Assembly (NCBI RefSeq): GCF_014127105.1
Contig: NZ_CP059902.1
Location: forward strand, 3,304,001 to 3,368,000
Source: Devosia sp. MC521
GTDB taxonomy: Bacteria; Pseudomonadota; Alphaproteobacteria; Rhizobiales; Devosiaceae
Length of the DNA: 64,000 bases
Direction: 5' to 3'
Shown here: positions 47,846-55,644 of the stretch, piece by piece
Numbering within the stretch: position 1 is the first letter of the stretch
Layout: every line of letters starts with the position of its first letter
The notes under the pieces: model-generated
Database searches by the model: none
The model's input: only the letters and a program-made list of their open reading frames with translations
Told to the model about the DNA's origin: nothing
Made by a program: the position numbers and the translations under genes

Positions 47846-48862
47846 TCAAACGGCCAGTGATACCAACGGGATACTCATGGTAACTCGCAGGCCATTGGGT
47901 AACCAATCGCGACGAATATCAGCGCTTAGCGCTGCCAGCAGTGTGCTCTCCAGCCGGGCGCCAAAACCTTGTGTGACCGCCGGCCCCGTATGTGGGCAAT
48001 TGCTCTCATCCCATTCTATTGAAACCGCGTCGTTCTCAATCTTCGCGGTGATAGCCAGCGCTCCCTCTGGCACAGACAAAGCGCCATATTTGGCGGCATT
48101 AGTTGCAAGCTCATAGAACAGCAACGCGACGCTCGTAGAAGACTTAGGCCCAATGGCAATCTGATCCCCTGATAGCATGATGCAGTCACCAAGACGGTAC
48201 GGCTCCAAGACTGTACCAATGAGTTCCAGCAGGTCACCGAACACATTGCTGGCCCCCTCTGACTGCCAACGCGCCATGGTCAATTCGTGCGCCCGCGCCA
48301 AGGCACTCAGCCGAGAGTGGATATTTGTTACGATATCTTGGGCGTCGGTACTGGACCGTCCCGTTAGCGAAACCACGGCCGCCGCGAGCGAAAATAGATT
48401 CTTCACACGATGCTGCATTTCGTCGACGACCAAATGCAGGGTCTCCTCATTCTGCCGCCGCAGGCTGTCGTCGCGGGCGATTTTAGACGCACCGACTATC
48501 GTTCCGTCCACATTTCGAATGGGCGAGACCGACAAAGACAACGGCACTAAGCTTCCATCTTTACGACGGCGCAAGGTTTCGAAGTGGTCGACCCGCCGGC
48601 CCGCCCTGATTTGGGAAATGATGAGGGATTCTTCGCTAATCCGCTCTTCAGGGATGATCATTGTGATGTTACGGCCAATAGCCTCTTGCGCTGTATATCC
48701 AAACAGGCGCTCTGCTGCGGGATTCCAGCTTCGGATGGTGCCATTCAGATCTTTACTGATGACTGCATCGTGGGACCCCTCAACCAATGCGACCAACCAG
48801 TCTCGGGGATCTGGCGTAACCGCTACCTCAGAAACCGTTTCGATATCCCAGATGACGTGCAT
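47846..48862 (-). CDS. PAS-containing HWE-family sensor histidine kinase
   Basis: About 338 residues from the ATG at 48862; the frame opens at a TTG at 49057, right after the Crp/Fnr stop, but that extra part looks non-conserved. A PAS domain (about 20-130, with GTIRSWNPAAERLFGYT) is followed by the HWE/HisKA_2 core: phospho-His H151 (DEMQHRVKNLF), N-box ELATNAAKYGAL (N255) and the WDE signature at 284-286. No membrane segment, so it is cytosolic. HWE kinases feed the PhyR-NepR-EcfG general stress pathway in many relatives. It lies downstream of a Crp/Fnr gene that has an EcfG-type promoter. Confidence 0.88.
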   Translation of the reverse strand: MHVIWDIETVSEVAVTPDPRDWLVALVEGSHDAVISKDLNGTIRSWNPAAERLFGYTAQEAIGRNITMIIPEERISEESLIISQIRAGRRVDHFETLRRRKDGSLVPLSLSVSPIRNVDGTIVGASKIARDDSLRRQNEETLHLVVDEMQHRVKNLFSLAAAVVSLTGRSSTDAQDIVTNIHSRLSALARAHELTMARWQSEGASNVFGDLLELIGTVLEPYRLGDCIMLSGDQIAIGPKSSTSVALLFYELATNAAKYGALSVPEGALAITAKIENDAVSIEWDESNCPHTGPAVTQGFGARLESTLLAALSADIRRDWLPNGLRVTMSIPLVSLAV

Positions 48863-49059
48863 AGGTTGTTTGTGCCTTCCAGCTGCATTCCTACGATACA
48901 GATGCAAACATTTCGGCTCGTTCTCGGTGCCGAGCCGCTCCTTATCTGAACCCAAACCGTCTGCAGGTAAGCCAAACGCGTTATGGTGCTTCAGAGAAGT
49001 CAACTCTAGGGTACGAAGTTTGCTGAACGACAGGTAGCTCTCCTCTTCGTTCAGCAACT

Positions 49060-49827
49060 TTATACAGCTTTCAGCCTAGGCTCGTTTTCGTTCAAATAAT
49101 CCTCGAGGTAGTCTGAGGAAAAATTTGCCATGCGTCGGAGAGCCTGCACGTCAGGGATAGTGAGCGCACGACCACGCAGCTCGATGAGCTTCAACCGTCT
49201 CAGCTCTTGAATGACCCTGTTCACGTGCACTGCAGAAAGCGCCAGATACATTCCCATCTGAACTTGAGTAAGCTTCAGCGTGAACTGATTGCCTTTGGTA
49301 AGGTTTAGACGGCGGTATCGGAATTCTAACTCGCAAAGCAAGTGTGCGATACGCTGCATTGCATTGCGCCGCCCCACTGACGTGAGCAGCTCTTCGACCA
49401 CAACATTGTCCGACGCAAGATTGGCCAACACCGCGCATAGAAGACGCGGGTTACCCTCAAATAACGCTGCCGCATGATTTGCATCAAGCCGCAGAATTGA
49501 ACATCGCGACCCCGCTTCAGGAACGGCATAAGCTGACCGCCCGGTAACGCAGGTGTATGTGCAAATATCGCCGGGAATAGCCAACGACATTAGATGTCGT
49601 TCAGATTCAGCAGTTACCCTGCAACGGAACGCAAACCCAGACGCTATAAAACAAAGATCGGACCCACACTGTATCTGGCCATGGAGACGAACATTTTCCC
49701 GCTTCCAAGGCTGCGCTGCGAGTTCATCCAAATCTTCTGCAAACAATAAGCCTGTTGCCCACAACCGCCTAAAGATCGGTGGACCGACAGGTGGCAGCTC
49801 AAAATAAGTAGCATGCACGTCTGTCAT
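49060..49827 (-). CDS. Crp/Fnr-family transcriptional regulator
   Basis: About 255 residues from the ATG at 49827 (AGGTG 6 nt upstream). The N-terminal cNMP-binding-like barrel covers about 20-145; the helix-turn-helix is in KLTQVQMGMYLALSAVHVNRVIQELRR near residue 190. It lacks the N-terminal cysteine set of FNR, so it is not an Fe-S oxygen sensor of that type. The product is similar to short FixK-like or stress Crp proteins. A full EcfG-type promoter lies 35-59 bp upstream. Confidence 0.88.
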   Translation of the reverse strand: MTDVHATYFELPPVGPPIFRRLWATGLLFAEDLDELAAQPWKRENVRLHGQIQCGSDLCFIASGFAFRCRVTAESERHLMSLAIPGDICTYTCVTGRSAYAVPEAGSRCSILRLDANHAAALFEGNPRLLCAVLANLASDNVVVEELLTSVGRRNAMQRIAHLLCELEFRYRRLNLTKGNQFTLKLTQVQMGMYLALSAVHVNRVIQELRRLKLIELRGRALTIPDVQALRRMANFSSDYLEDYLNENEPRLKAV

Positions 49828-49861
49828 GACGATCACCTGGTCTTGAAATCGTTATCTAGAT

Positions 49862-49886
49862 AACGCCTCAAACTGAGGTACGTTCC
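49862..49886 (-). promoter_or_regulatory. EcfG-type (general stress) promoter of the Crp/Fnr gene
   Basis: On the minus strand: GGAAC, 16 nt, CGTT, an exact match. The -10 element is 34 nt upstream of the ATG at 49827. Confidence 0.75.
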
Positions 49887-50034
49887 CCATGGATGAATTT
49901 CGCGTCGTCGTCATTTGTAGCCCACGATGATATTTAAGATTTCCGAATTTTTTTGCTCTTCGCATTCAGTTCGAACACGTAGGCTCACTTCGGCGAACAA
50001 TCCGCCAACACCCTCCAGAGAGCAAATTTTGACG

Positions 50035-50250
50035 TTATCTCTCAAACGTCTGCTCAGTGTCGGTCATAGTCGTTTGCGCTAGTTTTTTGTCACAGTCGCG
50101 CTCGCGCAGACCTCTCTCCAGAGCTGCAAACCAGTATTCCTGTTCCTTACCCTCTGGTTTGCCATCTTGTTCCCAGAGAAAGTAAGCCGTCTCACGAGTT
50201 TTAAGTTGGAATGCACTATCGCTCCAAGGATCCAGTTGGTACGGGTCCAC
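50035..50250 (-). CDS. DUF2934 small protein
   Basis: About 71 residues from the GTG at 50250, which has GGAGG 5 nt upstream; the frame opens at a TTG at 50262. The DUF2934 core is clear: TRETAYFLWEQDGKPEGKEQEYWFAAL. These short, soluble proteins are common in rhizobia and often stress-linked; the function is unknown. Confidence 0.8.
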   Translation of the reverse strand: MDPYQLDPWSDSAFQLKTRETAYFLWEQDGKPEGKEQEYWFAALERGLRERDCDKKLAQTTMTDTEQTFER

Positions 50251-50511
50251 TGCAACCTCCAATATTGTCTAGTGTGATCCTAAACGCTGAAGCACGCGCT
50301 AAGGTGACGAATTTGCCACGAACTTTTCGTGTCGCAACCTAGGGTGAGAAACACAATAATCAGGCCGGTCTCACGACATCCTAGGCCACCTCGTCTGCTC
50401 TGGGTACCGGTCTCGGTATTGGGGGAGCGCGCCCCAGACGCCATGTCGCGCAACTTTCGCTCGACTACAAACATTGCCCGCAGAATAGCCCCATAACTCC
50501 GGACACTAAGC

Positions 50512-50820
50512 ATGAACGTATCAAACTTGCAGCTACAAGGACTCTACTTAGCCATAGCATCCATCAACAACACACTCGTCGCCAAGGGCATCATCAGCCG
50601 CGAAGAGATCGATCTGGCTCTAAGGCGCGCGGAACAATCAGCGCTCGGCGACGATAGGCTGAGGGAAGATCTGACGCCCGCATCACGCGATGCAGTGGCC
50701 TTCCCGGCCCGGCTGCTCTTGCTTGCAAACAACAGCGCATCTGAGACAGACGTGATGACATTTTCAGAACTGGCGAAAATGGTAGGTCAAACCAAAGGGC
50801 ATTATCCCGACGAGGCGTAG
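50512..50820 (+). CDS. Conserved-looking small protein of unknown function
   Basis: A 102-residue helical protein (NVSNLQLQGLYLAIASINNTLVAKGII then REEIDLALRRAEQSALGDD). Soluble, no cysteine. The composition and helical heptads support a real gene, but no domain is recognised. No clear SD is seen; the ATG has only weak purine content upstream. Confidence 0.6.
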   Translation: MNVSNLQLQGLYLAIASINNTLVAKGIISREEIDLALRRAEQSALGDDRLREDLTPASRDAVAFPARLLLLANNSASETDVMTFSELAKMVGQTKGHYPDEA

Positions 50821-50907
50821 CGCGCCGATGGGGATAGTGGACGATCCGCATAACCGGGTTCATCTCTCGGCTCTGAAGGGCAATGAACGGGGCTTTGACG
50901 TGCGTGT

Positions 50908-51536
50908 TCACGAGACACCGACAAGCCAGTCCTTGCGCATCCAAGTCTCGACCGCCAGTAGGTGCGGTATTTCGGATCCGTCGCCAGCGCGGACGTTGAT
51001 GGAGTTTTGCTCCAGTTCTTCGGGCGAAAAAATGTAGATGTCATCCGGCGGCGTCCGCAGCATGCGAGAAACCAGATAGCTGGGCGTGTTGAACTGAACC
51101 AGCTCCCTATAGATCTCACTGATCACTGTCTGGGTGACCGACGGGTCGTCGCTCCCCGATATCTGGTGAACCCCAAGAACCCCGTTGGCCACCCGCTCGT
51201 TGCCAGCGAGAAAAATCAGTGAGCAGGACGAATGGCAGCCATCACCGGTCTGCACAATGGTCTTCAGTCCCTTGGCGTAGACGCTCCTCGCCATGTCCAG
51301 GGCGGGGATGACATAGCCGCCAGGGCAGTCCAAGCTCCCGTATCCAGAGCCGGATGGGCCGCGACCAGTTGGGTAAAAAGATCTGCGACGGTCTTATCGA
51401 TAACGCCCATGATCCTAATCGCGGAACCGTCGATTTGGACAATGCCATTTTCGATCGGATGGCAGTGCGCCGGCAGCGTCATTAGGAGCAACGCCAGTAC
51501 TGCATCCCACGGAGTCGCCCTATCTTGGAGACGCAT
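50908..51536 (-). pseudogene. Frameshifted ClpP-like periplasmic protease gene
   Basis: Two frames make one protein. The first starts at the ATG at 51536 with a signal peptide (AVLALLLMTLPAHC) and runs to LFTQLVAAHPALDTG. About 190 nt in, near 51346-51351 (an ACGGGA run on the minus strand), the frame is lost. The second frame then reads SLDCPGGYVIPALDMARSVYAKGL, TVVQ-like strand, HSSCSLIFLAGNERVANGVLGVHQIS, the pattern of exported ClpP/SppA-class proteins with Ser in HSSCS. A one-base loss would explain it. It follows the upstream secreted-protein gene by 1 nt. Confidence 0.65.
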
Positions 51537-51537
51537 T

Positions 51538-52029
51538 TCAGTCGACCAAGTAGCTGAATGTGGAGCAGAGGTCATCGCTGTTGATGTCGAAAGGCGGCAC
51601 ATCTCCATCGAAGACCGCGACCTCAAGTATCTGGCCGCCTCCCAGCCAGCTTTCGGAAAAGACAAGATAGCGCGCACCTTTCCCACAGAGCGTGGTGCCG
51701 TTGAGCAGTTCGCCTGGATCCTGCGCAAGCCGGAACACCTCGGCGGTCTGCTTGTCGCCAGAAACGCCCCATTGTCGCCACGATGCGCCTTCGGAAACGA
51801 GTTCGACCGGGTCTCCGGCGCCGAACGAAATCTGCATCACGCTGCCGACCTCGGCGAAGCTGGGATTTCCCGAAAGCCCGATGTCACCGGTAATTGAGAT
51901 GGCAGTCTGGCTCAGGGCTACAAAGGTTCGGCTATCCTGCCAGACATGATGTTCGATGGCAGATTGAGCCAATGAAGGTGTAGTAACAAATGTTACGACG
52001 GTCAAAACTAGCAAACATATGCGGCGCAT
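51538..52029 (-). CDS. Secreted protein of unknown function
   Basis: About 163 residues from the ATG at 52029, chosen because it gives a good signal peptide (RRICLLVLTVVTFVTTPSLA, cut before QSAIEHH). The mature part is strand-rich with two cysteines late in the sequence (TTLCGKGARYLVFSES and DDLCSTFSY). It lies 1 nt upstream of the frameshifted protease gene; the two probably formed one operon. Confidence 0.65.
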   Translation of the reverse strand: MRRICLLVLTVVTFVTTPSLAQSAIEHHVWQDSRTFVALSQTAISITGDIGLSGNPSFAEVGSVMQISFGAGDPVELVSEGASWRQWGVSGDKQTAEVFRLAQDPGELLNGTTLCGKGARYLVFSESWLGGGQILEVAVFDGDVPPFDINSDDLCSTFSYLVD

Positions 52030-52149
52030 CGATTGCACATACCTTCTTCTAAAACCGCGACCAACAGATAGCCACAAGCGCATAAAGTATCCACTCCTGC
52101 AGGTCACTGCTACGATTTTGGCCCGATAATAGCACAGGCGATCCCGAAA

Positions 52150-52338
52150 CTATTCGAAACTCTTCCCCTGCTCACTGTCAATCTCAGGCTTGGGCCGCGT
52201 GTTAGCGTGTATCCCCTCCAAGAGCTGCGCGGCTCTTTGTATTTCCGCAGTGAAGCCGTTATCTCGATAGAAACCGGCCACGCCCCCTGCACGTGAGTGT
52301 TCGCCAAGCGCAAGATGGCTTTTCTTTCGGATCAGCAT
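52150..52338 (-). pseudogene. Possible C-terminal remnant of a tyrosine recombinase
   Basis: A 62-residue frame (MLIRKKSHLALGEHSRAGGVAG...). The stretch AGGVAGFYRDNGFTAEIQRA recalls the C-terminal end of prophage and island integrases, where a GVAGVY-like run follows the LGH motif. The catalytic His/Arg part is missing. If right, it is the relic of an integrated element. The resemblance is short. Confidence 0.3.
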
Positions 52339-52678
52339 GTGCTGCGTAGAGTGTTCGCGTGCATGGACGCAACGCGATTGGTGGTTACCCCGGGCCCTAG
52401 CGGCCTGCGTTATCTGAGTGGTCAGGTCTGGCACGACTGACACAACACCTGCGTAACTTTGAAAAGAGGTCGATGTTCGCAAGTTAATTCACCGTCAGGG
52501 CAGCGTTGCAAACGCCCGCTCCAACATCACGCACCCCTACCATTCGCCCGATCGGCGCGTCGCAAGAGTAGCCATCGCCAAAGTCGCATCAAAGTTCGAG
52601 CCAAGATTAAGTGTTCGGGCCCCCTACCGTGTTTGCTTGAAACTGCAACGCGCCTTCTCCGCCGCCGTCACTGCGCAG
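52339..52678. other. Intergenic stretch with no gene recognised
   Basis: About 340 bases before the end of the SDR gene. Short frames only; no RNA gene or clear terminator. Confidence 0.4.
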
Positions 52679-53572
52679 TCAGGCGATTCCCTTGCCACCA
52701 GTAACACCAAAAACCTCACCGGTAATGTAACTGGCTTCTTGCGACGCCAACAGGACATATATCGGCGCAAGTTCGACAGGTTGACCTGGACGACCAAAGG
52801 CACTGTCTTGGCCAAACGTAACAACCTTCTCCGCAAATTGCCCACCACTTGGTTGCAGCACTGTCCAAAACGGACCAGGAGCAACCGAATTCACGCGTAT
52901 TCCCTTCTCAATAAGCTGTATGGCCAGCGCTTTGGAATAAGCAACGATACCCGCTTTTGTGGTGGCATAGTCAAGAAGATGAGCTGACGGCTCATAAGCC
53001 TGAATTGATGCTGTTGTGATGATTGAGGCCCCTGCAGGCAGATGCTGCACGGCCGCGCGAGTAATCCAGTGTAGAGCATAGAGGTTGGTCTTGAGAGTTA
53101 GGTCAAAGTCCTCACTCGATATCTCCTCGACGGAATTACGTGCTTGCTGACGGGCCGCATTGATAACTAGAATATCTAGCCCCCCCAGCTGCTCAACCGC
53201 ATCGGCGATCAGCTGAGTGCAAAATTTTTCGTTGGAGACGTCACCACGTAAGGCGACACCTTTCGTGCCCGCCTGCTGGATGTACCCGAGGACCTCTTCG
53301 CCATCACTGTCTTCAGATGGGAGATAGCTTATGGCCACATCTGCTCCCTCACGCGCATAAGCGATTGCTGCTGCGCGACCGATTCCGGAATCCCCGCCCG
53401 TGATTAGTGCCTTGCGGCCGAGTAAGCGGCCAAATCCGGCGTAGCTCTCTTCACCATGGTCAGGTGCTGGTCGCATTTTGCCAACAAGTCCAGGAGAGGT
53501 TTGCTGTTGCTGCGGAAATGGCGGAGCGGGGAACTGATGTCGTGGGTCCTGCATGGTGAAGCGGTCGGTCAT
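52679..53572 (-). CDS. SDR-family oxidoreductase, YghA/YhdG type
   Basis: A 297-residue SDR from the ATG at 53572 (AAAGGAG SD). A Pro/Gln-rich N-terminal extension (QDPRHQFPAPPFPQQQQTSP, residues about 7-26) precedes the Rossmann core: NAD(P) motif TGGDSGIGRA, NAA, catalytic Ser in TASIQAYEP, and YATTK (Tyr/Lys). The extended form is typical of stress-inducible YghA-like dehydrogenases. A full EcfG-type promoter precedes it. Substrate unknown. Confidence 0.9.
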   Translation of the reverse strand: MTDRFTMQDPRHQFPAPPFPQQQQTSPGLVGKMRPAPDHGEESYAGFGRLLGRKALITGGDSGIGRAAAIAYAREGADVAISYLPSEDSDGEEVLGYIQQAGTKGVALRGDVSNEKFCTQLIADAVEQLGGLDILVINAARQQARNSVEEISSEDFDLTLKTNLYALHWITRAAVQHLPAGASIITTASIQAYEPSAHLLDYATTKAGIVAYSKALAIQLIEKGIRVNSVAPGPFWTVLQPSGGQFAEKVVTFGQDSAFGRPGQPVELAPIYVLLASQEASYITGEVFGVTGGKGIA

Positions 53573-53595
53573 TTGGAACTCCTTTTGCATCGGCC

Positions 53596-53620
53596 AACGG
53601 AAAAAAGAGCGGACCGTTCC
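53596..53620 (-). promoter_or_regulatory. EcfG-type (general stress) promoter of the SDR gene
   Basis: On the minus strand: GGAAC, 16 nt, CGTT, an exact match, ending 23 nt before the ATG at 53572. The short leader includes the SD. Confidence 0.8.
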
Positions 53621-53929
53621 CGAACTTAAAATGGCCTGAACCGCAAAAGACGGGTGCGATAAATGACGCAAGAAAGCAATCGACTCCTGCTGCCACAGGG
53701 TCTGTCACCGCGGATGGGATACTCTTTGGTACACGCAACGCCATCTTCGCGATTGGCGACCAAGCTCCTTTGCGTACTGACACACCCAAAAAGTGGATCG
53801 TCTATGCCCCTACCCTCGAGCCCGATAGATTGGCTGCAGTCCGCATCAATGCTCGGGGAAGGAAGATCGCGGGAACAAGTTTGCCCCGAACGGGATTGGA
53901 CTCATGATTTTTTTCGCGAGGTAACAGTA

Positions 53930-54808
53930 ATGCCGACCGCAAGAGCGACTTGGAAAGGCTTCGTCAAATTTGGCGAGGTGGCGTGCCCAGTGGCACTGTA
54001 CACGGCGTCATCCTCTAGTGACCGCATCGCATTCAATACATTGAACCGAAAGACTGGCAACAGGGTAAGGCGCGAGTTCATTGATGAAGAAACTGGTGCC
54101 ACAGTTGGGCATGAAAACCAGGTCAAAGGCTACGCTAGCGATAATGATGCTTACGTCGTTCTTGAGCCGGCTGAAATCTCCGCGGTCATCCCGGAAAGCG
54201 ACAAGACCTTAAAAATCGAGGCATTTATTTCCTGCAGCGAAATCGACACCGTTTATTTTGACAAACCTTACTATCTCACACCGGATAAGATGGGAGAGGA
54301 AGCCTTCGTGCTCCTTCGCGAAGGGATGAAGCAGACCAAGGTTGCGGCAATTGCCAAGGCTGTTCTGTTTAAGCGTGTGCGCACGCTATTGATCCGTCCT
54401 CATGACGATGGGTTGGTCGCCACAACTTTAAACTACGACTACGAGGTTCGCTCTTCCCAAAACGCTTTCGATGATCTGCCCGAGATGAAAATCGAAAGTG
54501 AAATGTTGGCATTGGCTGAACACATCATTGAGACGAAGATGGGTATCTTTAATGCTACGACCTTCGATGACCAGTATGAGAACGCGGTCGCAGAACTGGT
54601 GAAGGCCAAGATCGAAGGCAGAAAATTGCCCAAGCGCAAGCCTGCGCCTGTAGCTCAAAAAGGTGATCTCCTAAGGGCACTACGAGACAGCGCCGCTATT
54701 GGCGATCCGCCCAAGGATAAGCGCAATCGGGCAACGGGCCCGACTAAACATCCGACCACGAAGAGGAAGGTCAAGCAGACGTCCGAAACGACCCGGAAAG
54801 CTAGCTGA
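53930..54808 (+). CDS. ku: NHEJ end-binding protein Ku (first copy)
   Basis: A 292-residue bacterial Ku from the ATG at 53930 (in-frame sequence upstream is not conserved). Typical: ATWKGFVKFGEVACPVALY, FNTLNRKTGNRVRREFIDEETG, VKGYASDNDAYVVLEPAEI and YYLTPDK. It ends in a Lys/Arg/Thr-rich tail that can aid DNA binding. Ku dimers ring DNA ends and recruit LigD. It is the first gene of a ku-ku pair, 12 nt apart, convergent with ligD. Confidence 0.95.
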   Translation: MPTARATWKGFVKFGEVACPVALYTASSSSDRIAFNTLNRKTGNRVRREFIDEETGATVGHENQVKGYASDNDAYVVLEPAEISAVIPESDKTLKIEAFISCSEIDTVYFDKPYYLTPDKMGEEAFVLLREGMKQTKVAAIAKAVLFKRVRTLLIRPHDDGLVATTLNYDYEVRSSQNAFDDLPEMKIESEMLALAEHIIETKMGIFNATTFDDQYENAVAELVKAKIEGRKLPKRKPAPVAQKGDLLRALRDSAAIGDPPKDKRNRATGPTKHPTTKRKVKQTSETTRKAS

Positions 54809-54820
54809 TAGGAGGTTTCA

Positions 54821-55627
54821 ATGGTTATTCGACCGTATTGGAAGGGCTATCTTAAACTGAGCCTCGTCACCTGTCCTGTACAGATGATGCCGGCTACTTC
54901 CGAGAGCGAGAAAGTAAAATTTCACACGATTAATCGGGACACAGGGAACAGAGTCGTGAGCCAATACGTCGACGCCGTCACTGGGCGCGTCGTTGATGAA
55001 GCCGACGAAGTCAAAGGCTACCGGCGAGGCGAAAACGACTACGTTATTCTGGAAGATGATGAGCTGGACAGCGTTGCGCTGGACAGCACCAAAACCCTCG
55101 ATATTTCGGTTTTTGTCTCGAGTGACAGCATTCCCTGGATATGGCTCGACACGCCATACTATCTCGCGCCGAACGACGCCATTGGGCAGGACGCGTTTTC
55201 GGTGATCCGTGAAGCTATGAAAGCACAAAAGGTTGTTGGCATATCCCGCTTGGTTATTTCTCGTCGCGAACGTGCAGTGATGCTCGAGCCGCGTGGGAAG
55301 GGCATTGTCCTATGGACGCTGCGCTACAGCGACGAAGTCCGCGACGCTGCTGGCTACTTCGCGACGGTGACTCAGACAAAACCTGAGGCAGACCTCATGC
55401 CGCTCGTTCAAAAATTGATCAAAAGGCAGCAGCGTCATTGGGATCCCGCCATGGTTGCTGACCCCGTGCAGGAAAAGCTGAAGGACATTATCGCGGAGAA
55501 AAAGAAGACGGCAAACAAACTTGCCAAGACAAAACCCAAGAGATCTCCCCCCACCCCTAGCAACGTCATCAATATCATGGATGCCCTGCGCAAGTCTGTT
55601 CAAGCCGAGAAACGTTCGCGGCACTGA
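54821..55627 (+). CDS. ku: NHEJ end-binding protein Ku (second copy)
   Basis: A 268-residue Ku (MVIRPYWKGYLKLSLVTCPV..., FHTINRDTGNRVVSQYVDAVTG, VKGYRRGENDYVILEDDEL, YYLAPNDAIGQDAFSVI). A TAGGAGG SD precedes it. Its divergence from the first copy suggests two functional classes, as in Sinorhizobium, which carries several ku genes; hetero-dimers are possible. The C-terminal tail is again Lys-rich. Confidence 0.95.
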   Translation: MVIRPYWKGYLKLSLVTCPVQMMPATSESEKVKFHTINRDTGNRVVSQYVDAVTGRVVDEADEVKGYRRGENDYVILEDDELDSVALDSTKTLDISVFVSSDSIPWIWLDTPYYLAPNDAIGQDAFSVIREAMKAQKVVGISRLVISRRERAVMLEPRGKGIVLWTLRYSDEVRDAAGYFATVTQTKPEADLMPLVQKLIKRQQRHWDPAMVADPVQEKLKDIIAEKKKTANKLAKTKPKRSPPTPSNVINIMDALRKSVQAEKRSRH

Positions 55628-55644
55628 AGGGTCTTCGCTGCTGT

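Noticed and set aside
50280..50513. 77-residue minus-strand frame
   Set aside because: No SD, unusual composition, and it spans the upstream region of the DUF2934 gene.
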